A stretch of 64,000 nucleotides of DNA from DAOUKH01 sp034421515 (GTDB lineage: Bacteria; Chloroflexota; Dehalococcoidia; SHYB01): positions 1 to 64,000 of the forward strand of contig DAOUKH010000009.1 of the NCBI GenBank assembly GCA_034421515.1, in the 5' to 3' direction. How positions within the stretch are numbered: position 1 is the first letter of the stretch; every line of letters starts with the position of its first letter. Positions 8,476 to 16,423 of this stretch are shown here, one piece after another. Made by a program: the position numbers and the translations under genes. The notes below the pieces were generated by a model. That model ran no database searches and was not told where the DNA came from. It was given only the letters and a program-made list of their open reading frames with translations.

Positions 8476-8922
8476 ATGAGCTTCTACATCGTCGACGACG
8501 TCTGCATCAGCTGCGGGGCCTGCGAATACATCTGCCCCACCCTTGCCATTGAGCGCCGCGCCGACAACTTCCGCGGCACCTTCATCATCGACCCGATGCT
8601 CTGCTTCGATTGCGACGCCTGCCCCAGCGTCTGCCCCGTCGACTGCATTCACCAGGACCCGGAGTCGATCATCTGTCACGGTCGGGGCTGCCCGCTCAAC
8701 GCTAAGTCGAGCCTGCGCGACTGGGAATGCACCGAGCTCGACGAGCGGCGCTGTGCCGGGTGCGGGAACGTACTGTGGCGCCGTCCCGAGGGCGGGGACT
8801 GGTTCTGCTTCCGCTGCGACGAGGGAAAGGGCATCTGCCCCAAGGTCCGCGCCGCCCAGAAGCCGGACTACGCCGTCGTGCCCCGGTACTCTTCCGAAAC
8901 ACTAGCCGAGACTGAACCGTAG
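8476..8922 (+). CDS. 2[4Fe-4S] ferredoxin with C-terminal zinc-ribbon-like domain
   Basis: A protein of 148 residues. Cys10, 13, 16 and 20 and Cys43, 46, 49 and 53 form two CxxCxxCxxxCP motifs, the binding pattern of a bacterial two-cluster ferredoxin. After residue 60 there is an extension with Cys67 and Cys72 and a clear CxxC...CxxC pair (Cys93/96 and Cys111/114), fitting a zinc ribbon, plus Cys121. It is probably a low-potential electron carrier in the cytoplasm. The next gene begins 12 bases after the stop, with its ribosome site overlapping the stop codon, and a flavin oxidoreductase lies in the same direction about 1.4 kb downstream. Confidence 0.85.
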   Translation: MSFYIVDDVCISCGACEYICPTLAIERRADNFRGTFIIDPMLCFDCDACPSVCPVDCIHQDPESIICHGRGCPLNAKSSLRDWECTELDERRCAGCGNVLWRRPEGGDWFCFRCDEGKGICPKVRAAQKPDYAVVPRYSSETLAETEP

Positions 8923-8934
8923 GAGGACTCCCCG

Positions 8935-9378
8935 ATGAGCACACAGACCAAGGTTGCCTTCCCCAGCCTCCAATGGTTCGAGGCGCTGCAGGCGCTGATG
9001 AACGAGAACGAGGAGCAGTACAAGGCGTTGGGCTACGCCGACTCGCGGGCCGTGTTCAGGGTTGGCGACCGGGCCTACGGCCTGGTGTTCGAGATCTACA
9101 GCTGCACCGAAGCGCGCGAACTGGCGGCGGACGAGATTGAGGCCTACAACCCCGACTGGATTCTCGAAGGCGACCTCGACACCTGGCGGGAGATGATCGA
9201 AAACATCAAGGCCAACGGACGCGCCGACAGCGACCACACCCTCAACCGGCTGAGCCTTCTCCAGCACCCCTTCCGCATCTACGGCGCCGACCAGACCCGC
9301 GTCGACCAGTTCCACCGCCAAGCGCTCTCGTTCCAAGAGTTCGTTGAGGCCTCGGTGGTCCTGGATACAACCTTCTAG
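8935..9378 (+). CDS. SCP2-like sterol/lipid-binding domain protein (tentative)
   Basis: A small soluble protein of 147 residues, rich in acidic residues, with no signal peptide. The arrangement VFRVGDRAYGLVFEIY, DWILEGDLDTWREMIEN and the C-terminal helix resembles the SCP2 sterol-carrier fold, in which a G-D/P-x-x-x-W segment follows a beta-sheet. The match is by eye and may be wrong. AGGAGG, overlapping the ferredoxin stop, lies seven bases before the ATG, so the two genes are coupled. A lipid- or acyl-CoA-binding partner of the neighbouring redox proteins would fit. Confidence 0.5.
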   Translation: MSTQTKVAFPSLQWFEALQALMNENEEQYKALGYADSRAVFRVGDRAYGLVFEIYSCTEARELAADEIEAYNPDWILEGDLDTWREMIENIKANGRADSDHTLNRLSLLQHPFRIYGADQTRVDQFHRQALSFQEFVEASVVLDTTF

Positions 9379-9457
9379 AGAGCGCGCTGCGGCGGGATTT
9401 GCCCACCAAACGGGGCCGATGTAAGGTAGCGCGCGGACTCTGAACCGGGAGGGCGGC

Positions 9458-10171
9458 ATGGAGATCAAGGGCGCGGTGCTGGCATTCGTCGACGTTGCTC
9501 CGGAGCTGACCGAGGACTATAACCGGTGGTACGACCTCGACCACCTGCCGACGCACATCTCGCGGCCGGAAGTGATCGCGGGCCGGCGGTACGTTGCCGA
9601 TAAGGAGTTGAAGGCGCTCCGCCGCAACGTGGGCATGGAGGCCCTCCGCAATGGCGAAGGGGCCTACTTCACCACCTACCTGACGAACACGACCGCGTTC
9701 GACGACTACCGCGTTTCTGGCCGCGAGCTGGACCGCGGCCTGAACCGTGCGGGACGGATGTGGCGCCAAGGGTTCGTGCCCTACGCGGGCTATTACCGGG
9801 TAACGGGGACCTACGCCGCCGAGGACATCCCCGTCGTCCCCGAGGCTATTCCTCACCTGGGGCACCGGGGCATAGTGGTGGTCATCGGCGACGCGAAGGA
9901 CGTCGATGCGGCGAAGTCATGGTGGGAAGGCGCCGGCCTACCGGGAGCGCTGGCCGTTGAAGGCGTCCACGGCGCGATCGCGTTCGAGGCGGACGCGGCG
10001 GAGGAGGCGGGCCGGCTTGCCTACATGCTCCTGGTCGAGACCGACCCCGCCGACGCGGCGCTGAACGCGGCCCTCGACGCCGCCCTCGGCCCACCCGCAG
10101 ACATCTGGACGCCGCTGGTGACTGCCCCGGTCCGGGCCGTCCGCCCCTTCGAGTACGACTTCGAGTTCTAG
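9458..10171 (+). CDS. EthD-like dimeric alpha/beta-barrel protein
   Basis: A protein of 237 residues. The N-terminal segment contains NRWYDLDHLPTHI, the hallmark of EthD-like/antibiotic-monooxygenase-fold small proteins that appear near oxygenases. The second half (RGIVVVIGDAKDVDAAKSWWE, then a stretch ending RAVRPFEYDFEF) looks like a second ferredoxin-like domain, so the chain may be a two-domain fusion. GGGAGGG stands five bases before the ATG. It lies between the ferredoxin/SCP2-like pair and a flavin oxidoreductase, all in one direction. No specific reaction can be assigned. Confidence 0.6.
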   Translation: MEIKGAVLAFVDVAPELTEDYNRWYDLDHLPTHISRPEVIAGRRYVADKELKALRRNVGMEALRNGEGAYFTTYLTNTTAFDDYRVSGRELDRGLNRAGRMWRQGFVPYAGYYRVTGTYAAEDIPVVPEAIPHLGHRGIVVVIGDAKDVDAAKSWWEGAGLPGALAVEGVHGAIAFEADAAEEAGRLAYMLLVETDPADAALNAALDAALGPPADIWTPLVTAPVRAVRPFEYDFEF

Positions 10172-10239
10172 CCTGGGGCAGTTCGATTCCCGCGCAGGTG
10201 CGCCCCAAGGGCCAGGGGCCGTCGCCCGAAGAAGGGGAA

Positions 10240-10248
10240 TGCTATACT
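10240..10248 (+). promoter_or_regulatory. Extended -10 promoter box
   Basis: TGCTATACT, an extended -10 located 69 bases before the flavin oxidoreductase ATG. Confidence 0.5.
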
Positions 10249-10316
10249 TCCGCAGCCCTTTCCGGGGAGGCGAGCCTGAAGGCGGAGCGTGCTTACCCGA
10301 GGGTGCTGACCAGACC

Positions 10317-11450
10317 ATGAAATTCCACGGATTCATCTATTGCACTGTCGGCGACCGCGCCCAGATCGAACAGGGCATGGCCGGCAAGCGGCCCGAGCTC
10401 TACCAGAACATGCTCGCCGAGGTGGGCGAGTACGTCCGCTTCTGCGACGAGATCGGCTTCGAGGGCTTCGGCCACCCCGAGCACCATCTCCAGATCGAAG
10501 GGCTCGAGGTCTCCAACGAGCCGGGCCTGCTCAGCCTCTTCATCGGCATGCAGACGAAGCGCCTGCGCGTCGATCTCTTCGGCTACGCGTTACCGGCGCA
10601 CAACCCGCTCCGCGTCGCCGAGCACGTCGCGACCCTCGACCACATGCTCAAGGGGCGGCTGAACGTGGCCTTCGTCCGAGGCTATCAGGAGCGGTGGCTC
10701 CAGAGCCTGGCGGTGAAGCCGGGACTCACCGGTGCTGGGCCGTGGAACCGGAAGCAGCCGTCGGACATCATGAACCGCGAATTCTACGAAGAGAGCATCG
10801 CGGTGATTCGCAAGGCATGGGCCAACGACACCTTCTCGCATGAGGGCAAGTACTGGACCTTCCCGCCCAAGGACCTCGTCAATCCGCACGAGCAGCCGAC
10901 GTACCTGAAGTTCGGGCAGGGCGTCGACGACGACTACCGGATTCGCGAGATCGGGATCGCGCCGAAGCCCTACCAGCAGCCGCACCCGCCGCTCTACAGC
11001 GGCTTCACCCAGAGCATGACGACGGCCCTCTACTGGGCGCGCGAGGGCGGCAAGCCCGTGATTCTCGGAGAGAACCTGGAGTTCTGCAAGACGCTCTGGG
11101 GCGCCTACCGCGAGGAGGCGGAGCGGCACGGACGCGAGGTCCCCTACGGCGAGGAGGCGGCCTGGGGCGGCTATCTGATCCTCGCCGACACTGATGAGGA
11201 GGCCCAGGAGTGGGCCAAGGACGCCTACTGGATGTGGGACAACTGGGGCTGGGGCTTCGGCATGCCCTACCCTGCCATGATCATCGGCGGACCGGAGACG
11301 GTGAAGCGCCGCATCCAGGAGGCCCGCGACGCGGTGCCCTTCAACGAATGCTTCTTCCTGCTTGGCCAAGGCGTCTTGGGTCGCGACAAGGTCATGAAGA
11401 CCCTCGACCTCTTCGCGAACAAGGTGATGCCCGAGTTCGCGGACATGTAG
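10317..11450 (+). CDS. LLM-class flavin-dependent oxidoreductase
   Basis: A luciferase-like monooxygenase-family protein of 377 residues, predicted (beta/alpha)8 barrel using reduced flavin. Supporting segments are GFGHPEHHLQIEG near residue 55, the RVAEHVATLDHMLKGRLNVAFVRGYQ block typical of the family, and the C-terminal GPETVKRRIQEARDAVPFNECFF. An in-frame codon 78 bases upstream lies on the promoter box, so the ATG at 10317 was chosen. Family members oxidise small organic molecules, amines or sulfonates; the substrate here is unknown. A second member begins at the right end of the window. Confidence 0.88.
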   Translation: MKFHGFIYCTVGDRAQIEQGMAGKRPELYQNMLAEVGEYVRFCDEIGFEGFGHPEHHLQIEGLEVSNEPGLLSLFIGMQTKRLRVDLFGYALPAHNPLRVAEHVATLDHMLKGRLNVAFVRGYQERWLQSLAVKPGLTGAGPWNRKQPSDIMNREFYEESIAVIRKAWANDTFSHEGKYWTFPPKDLVNPHEQPTYLKFGQGVDDDYRIREIGIAPKPYQQPHPPLYSGFTQSMTTALYWAREGGKPVILGENLEFCKTLWGAYREEAERHGREVPYGEEAAWGGYLILADTDEEAQEWAKDAYWMWDNWGWGFGMPYPAMIIGGPETVKRRIQEARDAVPFNECFFLLGQGVLGRDKVMKTLDLFANKVMPEFADM

Positions 11451-11510
11451 CCGCGGGCGGCGCTGGCCCCCGGCCTGGCGGAAGGCGTGGGGGCGGCAAC
11501 TGAGGCGCCG

Positions 11511-12641
11511 CTAAAGCCCGAGGGCGTCGGCCATCTCGTCTTTGAGGGACTGGCTGTCGCCGAGGTAGACCTCCAAGGCCTTGTGGCGGCGCCAGTAGAG
11601 TTGGATGTCGGTCTCCTTGGCGACGCCGTAGCCGCCGTGCATCTGGACGGCCTCGTTGGCGGCGAGGCGGTAGAGAGCGCTCGCGCCGACCTTGGCCGCG
11701 GCGGTGTCGAGAGAGGCGTCTTCGCCCTCGCCGAGGCGCCAGGCAGCGCGGCGGGCGAGCAGGCGGATGCGGTCGAGGTCCATCTTGATCCGGGCGAGGC
11801 GGTGCTGGAGGGCCTGGTTGGCGCCGATGGGCCTGCCGAAGGTGTGACGCTGCTTGCAATGCTCGACGGTGCGTTCCAGGAGCGCCTCGGCGCCGCCAAC
11901 CATCTCGCAGGCGAGCAAGGCCCGGCCGTAGTCGAGGACCCGGGCCAGCGGGGGCAATGCGCCGCGCCAATCGCCCAGGAGGGCCTCCTCCGGCAGGCGC
12001 ACGCCGTCGAGGGTGAGGTCGGTGAGGCGCTCGCCGCTCACGATGCGGTAGGTCTCGAGGGTCAGGCCCTCCACGCCGGCGGGGACGATGAACAGGGAGA
12101 CGCCGTCCTCGCCCGCAGTGTCTTCGGCCCGGACCGCGACGATGAAGAAGTCGGCGGCGGCCCCGTCTCGAACGAAGCGCTTGACGCCGTTCAGCACGAT
12201 CGCGTCGTCATCCAGTGACGCGGTCGCGGCGATGTCCGTCAGGCCGCCCCCGGCGGCGGTCTCAGTCAGGGCGAGCGCGCCGATGAGGTCGCCTGCGCCG
12301 ATGGCAGGCAGGTAGCCGAGGCGCTGCTCCTCGCGCCCGGCCTCGGCGATGAGCATCCCGCAGAGCACCACGGCAGAGAGGTGGGGCGTGGGCGCGAGCG
12401 CGCGGCCCATCTCCTCGTAAAGGAGGCCAAGGTGGAAGAGGTGGCCGTCCTGGCCGCCGTAGGTCTGGTGGAAGGGAAGGGAGAGCATGCCGAGCCCGGC
12501 CATCGCGGCGTAGAGCTCGCGCGAATAGTCGAGGTCGCCGTCTTCGACCTCGCGGACCAGGTCGGTGGGGCACTCGTTGATGAAGAAGTCGCGGAACGAG
12601 CCGCGCAGCATTTGGTCGTCTTCGCCGAGCACGATGTCCAT
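11511..12641 (-). CDS. Acyl-CoA dehydrogenase-family protein (second subunit of a pair)
   Basis: An FAD-dependent acyl-CoA dehydrogenase homologue of 376 residues. The N-terminal helical domain, the ALTETAAGGGLTDI strand region and the C-terminal QRHTFGRPIGANQALQHRLA and MHGGYGVAKETD blocks are recognisable. The typical late EGTxxI segment is replaced by EVYLGDSQS. Its start lies 17 bases after the stop of a second acyl-CoA dehydrogenase gene. Adjacent pairs like this in actinobacteria form alpha2beta2 heterotetramers in which one subunit supplies the catalytic base; that arrangement is inferred here. The start ATG is at 12639-12641. Confidence 0.88.
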   Translation of the reverse strand: MDIVLGEDDQMLRGSFRDFFINECPTDLVREVEDGDLDYSRELYAAMAGLGMLSLPFHQTYGGQDGHLFHLGLLYEEMGRALAPTPHLSAVVLCGMLIAEAGREEQRLGYLPAIGAGDLIGALALTETAAGGGLTDIAATASLDDDAIVLNGVKRFVRDGAAADFFIVAVRAEDTAGEDGVSLFIVPAGVEGLTLETYRIVSGERLTDLTLDGVRLPEEALLGDWRGALPPLARVLDYGRALLACEMVGGAEALLERTVEHCKQRHTFGRPIGANQALQHRLARIKMDLDRIRLLARRAAWRLGEGEDASLDTAAAKVGASALYRLAANEAVQMHGGYGVAKETDIQLYWRRHKALEVYLGDSQSLKDEMADALGL

Positions 12642-12658
12642 GGTCAGGCCTCGGAGGG

Positions 12659-13858
12659 TCAGCCTCGGGGGAGGCCGAGGCCGCGGCGGTCGGTGGCGAT
12701 CCGGTTGAGCATGACCTCGGCCGAGCCGCCCGCCGTGGTGCCCTGCCGGCTCCCCATCGCGAACCAGAGGACGGTGTCGGCGAAGGGGAGGTCGCGGCCG
12801 GCCTCCCTGAAGTTCAGCAGACCCAGGTGGCCGAGCAGCTTCATGCCGGCCTCGCTCATGCGCTGGTAGAGCTCGGCCGCGGCGATCTTCGCCCCGCCCA
12901 AGGCCACCCCGTCCATCCCGATGCCGCGGTTGGCGTGAGCCGCGGCCTCGTAGGACATGCACCGTACGCTCTCCAGTTCGACGTAGAGGTCGGCGAGCAG
13001 ATGCCGCATCCATTGCGCCCCGCCATCGGTTGCCTTGAGCGACCGGACGTAGGCGGCGAGGTCGTCGTGCATCCGTGCGGCGCGGCCGGTGTTGGCTGTG
13101 AGGAGAGTCGCGCGCTCGTCGTTCAGCACGCGCGTCATCTGATACCAGCCGTTGTTGACTCGCCCGCCGAGAACGGCGTCGGCGGGCACGCGTACGTCGT
13201 CGTAGTAAGTGGCGGCGACGGAGGCGACGTAGGGCTCGCCGCGCATGATGTGGACCGGCGCCATGGAGATGCCGGGGGTGGTCAGGGGGACGAGGAAGAT
13301 GGAGAGGCCACGGTGGCGCTCGGCTTCGGGGTCGGTGCGAGCCACGCAGATGTGCAGGTTGTTGTCGTGGAACTCCGGCATCCCGTGGCCGCCCCAGAGC
13401 TTCTGGCCGTTGAGCACCCATTCGTCGCCGTCGCGCCGGGCGCGCATCTCGATGTTTGCCGCGTCGGAGCCCGCGTTGGGCTCGGAAATGCCGATGGTGA
13501 CCAGCCATTTGCCCGAGGCGAATCGCGGCAGGTACGTGGCCTTCTGCGCCTCGTCGCCGGCGGCGCGCACCACGTCGCAGGCATGATGGGAGCCGCACTG
13601 GATGAGGGCGTAGGCCAGCTCCTCGGTGAGGATGGCGTGTTGCATGGGGCCGAGCGCGGCGCCGCCCTCGGCCTCGGTCCAGTGAGGGAAGAGCCAACGC
13701 TTGGAGCGAAGCAATTCCCAGATTTCCCGCGAGAAGTAGCCGCCCCCAGGGTGACGGTAGGCCCGCCGCAGGACTTCAGGGGTGAAATGCTCGGCGCAGA
13801 AGGCGCGGACCTCGCGGCGCAGGGCCTCCTCTTCAGGAGTGAACGCGAAGTCGATCAT
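12659..13858 (-). CDS. Acyl-CoA dehydrogenase-family protein (first subunit of a pair)
   Basis: A homologue of 399 residues with the canonical ISEPNAGSD motif near residue 152, the VLNGQKLWGGHG strand, and a C-terminal AGGSAEVMLNRIATDRRGLGLPR segment that covers the FAD/active-site region. Together with the downstream gene (17-base gap) it probably forms a heteromeric FAD enzyme introducing an alpha-beta double bond into an acyl-CoA. An amidohydrolase gene ends 18 bases upstream of its ATG on the same strand, suggesting a three-gene catabolic unit. The substrate is unknown. Confidence 0.9.
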   Translation of the reverse strand: MIDFAFTPEEEALRREVRAFCAEHFTPEVLRRAYRHPGGGYFSREIWELLRSKRWLFPHWTEAEGGAALGPMQHAILTEELAYALIQCGSHHACDVVRAAGDEAQKATYLPRFASGKWLVTIGISEPNAGSDAANIEMRARRDGDEWVLNGQKLWGGHGMPEFHDNNLHICVARTDPEAERHRGLSIFLVPLTTPGISMAPVHIMRGEPYVASVAATYYDDVRVPADAVLGGRVNNGWYQMTRVLNDERATLLTANTGRAARMHDDLAAYVRSLKATDGGAQWMRHLLADLYVELESVRCMSYEAAAHANRGIGMDGVALGGAKIAAAELYQRMSEAGMKLLGHLGLLNFREAGRDLPFADTVLWFAMGSRQGTTAGGSAEVMLNRIATDRRGLGLPRG

Positions 13859-13876
13859 CGCCGCGCCGCCGGCCGC

Positions 13877-14956
13877 CTAGAGCCCCATGCGGTAGAGCTC
13901 GTTGCAGTTGGCGAAGATGATCTTGTCCCGCACGGCGGGGTCGACTCCCTCGAACTGCTCCTCCATCAGCTGTAGCGACTCGGGCCAGGTGCTGTCGTCG
14001 TGGGGGTAGTCGGTGGACCACATCAGCATATCGGGGGACATGGCGTCGAGGTTGGCCAAGCCGAAGCGGTCGGTCATGAAGGTGAAGCGCACGTTGCGGT
14101 GGAAGATGTCGCGTGGGGTGAGGCCGGAGGGGAACTCGCCGCCGTGCCGCCCCGTCTTCCGGCCGTAGCCGTACTCCATGCGCTGGATGAGGTAGGGGAC
14201 CCAGCCGATGTCGTTCTCGACGGAGATGACCTTGAGCCCGGGGAAGCGCTCGAAGACGTGGGAGAAGGTCATGGTGACGAGGGTGTCGGGGATCATATGC
14301 ACAAAGTTGGTGTAGCTGATGAGGAAGAAGTTGGAGATGGAACGCTCGGGGCCGGTGAAGGCGTGGAGGCTGATGGGGATTTCCAGGTCTTGTGCCTTGG
14401 CCCACAGGGGGTCGTAGTGGTCGCTCTCGAAGGAGAGCCGGTCGGGCGGGGTTCCCCAGATGGCGGCGGCGCGGTAGCCCATCTGGGCGGCGCGGCGCAG
14501 CTCCTTGACGGCGATGTCGATGTCGTAGGTCGATAGGAGAGCGACGCCGTAGAGGCGCCGGGGGTCGGTGGCGCAGAAGTCGGCGAGCCAGTCGTTGTAG
14601 GCGCGGAAGCATGCTGCCTGGAGCTCGGCGTCGGGGATGCTGTAGACACGTGACCCCATGCTGGGGTAGAGGACCTCGGCCTCCACGCCGTCAACGTCCA
14701 TGTCCGCGATACGGGCGACGGGGTCGTAGCCGCCGCGGCGACCTTCTTCGGCCTGGTCTTTCTGGATGGCGTAGGGGGTGCCCAGGGCGCGGATCGCCCC
14801 CTTCGAGCGGCCCTCGCAGACGAAGACGTGGCCGTTGCCATCGGGGCTGGGCTCGACGCGCGGGGCGCGCTCCCGGAATTCGGGGTCGATGCGCTCGGCC
14901 CACATCTCCCAAGGCTCCAGGATGTGCGAATCGGCTGAGATGGCCCGTACCGTCAT
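13877..14956 (-). CDS. Amidohydrolase_2-family metal-dependent hydrolase/decarboxylase
   Basis: A TIM-barrel amidohydrolase_2 (ACMSD-like) protein of 359 residues. Motifs are SADSHILEP near residue 8 (a D-x-H in place of the usual H-x-H), YDPVARIADMDVDGVEAEVLYPS, the metal-histidine strand ISLHAF, and STDYPHDDSTWP, which carries the terminal metal aspartate. Members of this family hydrolyse or non-oxidatively decarboxylate cyclic and aromatic acids. It heads a minus-strand unit with the acyl-CoA dehydrogenase pair and is divergent from a paralogue. The ATG at 14954-14956 has GGAGCGGGG just upstream; the longer frame lacks family similarity. Confidence 0.88.
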   Translation of the reverse strand: MTVRAISADSHILEPWEMWAERIDPEFRERAPRVEPSPDGNGHVFVCEGRSKGAIRALGTPYAIQKDQAEEGRRGGYDPVARIADMDVDGVEAEVLYPSMGSRVYSIPDAELQAACFRAYNDWLADFCATDPRRLYGVALLSTYDIDIAVKELRRAAQMGYRAAAIWGTPPDRLSFESDHYDPLWAKAQDLEIPISLHAFTGPERSISNFFLISYTNFVHMIPDTLVTMTFSHVFERFPGLKVISVENDIGWVPYLIQRMEYGYGRKTGRHGGEFPSGLTPRDIFHRNVRFTFMTDRFGLANLDAMSPDMLMWSTDYPHDDSTWPESLQLMEEQFEGVDPAVRDKIIFANCNELYRMGL

Positions 14957-15040
14957 GCCCCGCTCCCGTTGGCCGCGCCGCGCGGCCGCTTGGACGGGCG
15001 TATGGTGGCACAACGCCGGGGCGGTTTCAAACGGCGCCGG

Positions 15041-15049
15041 TGCTATACT
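15041..15049 (+). promoter_or_regulatory. Extended -10 promoter box
   Basis: TGCTATACT, 54 bases before the plus-strand amidohydrolase ATG. Confidence 0.5.
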
Positions 15050-15103
15050 CGCCGCCCCCGGCGGCGGCCCTTCGTCACCGAGCACCGGAAGCGGGACACC
15101 GAC

Positions 15104-16240
15104 ATGAGCGGCCTGTTGATTTCGTCCGACTCCCACGTCGTCGAGCCCGGCGATCTCTGGACCGAGCGCATGCCGGCGGGAGGCGCCGTCCCCCGCGAGC
15201 TCATCCCCCGTCTTGTCGAAGGGCCGGAGTCGGACGAGGTCTACGTGGGGGACATTGCCATCGGGGCGACCTTCCGCGGGGGCTCGGCGGCCGGGAAGCG
15301 ATTCGAGAGCCTGGAGGGGATGCGCCTGCACGGGCGCGCCGGCGACGTCCGGCCGGGGGCATACGATCCTCACGCACGAGTCGGCGATATGGACGCGGAC
15401 GGGATCGAGGCCGAGGTCGTCTATCCGACGATCGCCCTTCACATGTACCACAAGATCCAGGACACGCTGCTGCTCGGTGCGATTCTCAGCTCCTATAACG
15501 ACTGGATTGCCGACTTTTGCGCGGCCTATCCCCACAGGCTCCGGGGCATGGCCATGATCGTGCTCGACGACGAGGTTGCGGCGGCCGCCGCCGAGTTGCG
15601 GCGCTGCGCGAAGCTGGGTCTAGCCGGCGCGGTCGTACCCGTCTACCCAACGCCCGGCGAGTTCTACGACGGCCCCAAGTATGACCCGTTCTGGGAAGAG
15701 GCGGAAGCGCTGGGGATGCCGCTGAGTCTGCACCGCGCCACGAACCGCCCGGGCACCTTCACTGCGCCCAAGGTGACGTACGACCGCGCCGTGCTCACCG
15801 CTCCCGACCGTGTGAACGCCGAGAACTGGGTGCGTCAGACCCTGTGCCACCTTATTTTCTCCGGGGTACTGGAACGCTTCCCGGGCCTGCGCTTCGTGCA
15901 GCTCGAGCACGAGCTGGGGTGGGTCCCATTCTTCATGGACCGCATCGACTACGTCTACCGCGAGCGGCCCATGATGATCACGCACCGCTTCGCCGACGGG
16001 TCGGTCCCGACGGACTATCTGCGGCGAAACGTGTATCACAGCTTCCAGGAGGACGCGCTCGGGATGCGCGACCGGGGGGTCATCGGCGTGGACAACCTCC
16101 TGTGGGGCTCGGACTACCCCCATCTGGAGTCGACGTTCCCGCGGTCGCGGCAGATTCTCGACCGGGTGATGGCCGACGTCGCCGAGGACGAGCGGGACCG
16201 GATGACGCGGAGCAACACGGCACGACTGTACGGCTTCTAG
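15104..16240 (+). CDS. Amidohydrolase_2-family metal-dependent hydrolase/decarboxylase
   Basis: A protein of 378 residues, paralogous to its divergent neighbour. Motifs are SSDSHVVEP near residue 8 (D-x-H), ARVGDMDADGIEAEVVYPT, MPLSLHRA, and LWGSDYPHLEST with the terminal metal aspartate. A TIM-barrel metal enzyme is predicted. An in-frame codon at 14969 lies upstream of the promoter box, so the ATG at 15104 is used. It has its own promoter and is followed by 183 bases of non-coding sequence. The substrate is unknown. Confidence 0.88.
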   Translation: MSGLLISSDSHVVEPGDLWTERMPAGGAVPRELIPRLVEGPESDEVYVGDIAIGATFRGGSAAGKRFESLEGMRLHGRAGDVRPGAYDPHARVGDMDADGIEAEVVYPTIALHMYHKIQDTLLLGAILSSYNDWIADFCAAYPHRLRGMAMIVLDDEVAAAAAELRRCAKLGLAGAVVPVYPTPGEFYDGPKYDPFWEEAEALGMPLSLHRATNRPGTFTAPKVTYDRAVLTAPDRVNAENWVRQTLCHLIFSGVLERFPGLRFVQLEHELGWVPFFMDRIDYVYRERPMMITHRFADGSVPTDYLRRNVYHSFQEDALGMRDRGVIGVDNLLWGSDYPHLESTFPRSRQILDRVMADVAEDERDRMTRSNTARLYGF

Positions 16241-16315
16241 GGGCTCCTTGCCGGCCTCCGCCTGAAGGGGAGCGACAGCGGAGCCTTGTCAAATGCCCGT
16301 GACGGGAGTACCCTA

Positions 16316-16345
16316 TGCGAAGTTTGAGAAAAATTTCGCAAACTT
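16316..16345 (+). promoter_or_regulatory. Nested inverted repeats, possible operator
   Basis: Two interleaved palindromes in an A/T-rich patch: GCGAA (16317-16321) with TTCGC (16335-16339), and AAGTTTG (16320-16326) with CAAACTT (16339-16345). They end 14 bases upstream of the -35 of the yceD promoter, where a regulator could bind. No known consensus is recognised. Confidence 0.35.
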
Positions 16346-16359
16346 GCCTGCCGCCACGC

Positions 16360-16389
16360 TTGACGTTCATAGATCCCGATCCCTATAAT
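16360..16389 (+). promoter_or_regulatory. Strong sigma70 promoter of the yceD-rpmF-fab cluster
   Basis: TTGACG at 16360-16365, an 18-base spacer and TATAAT at 16384-16389, 34 bases before the yceD ATG. This is the best -35/-10 pair in the window. Confidence 0.75.
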
Positions 16390-16423
16390 CCCCCGAACGC
16401 GGCCCGAGCTGGTGGGATCGGCC

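Noticed and set aside
10590..11369. Minus-strand frame inside the flavin oxidoreductase
   Set aside because: The plus-strand product matches a well-known family; the reverse has no features.
12827..13975. Plus-strand frame opposite the acyl-CoA dehydrogenase
   Set aside because: Shadow of a conserved gene; His/Val/Gly-rich without motifs.
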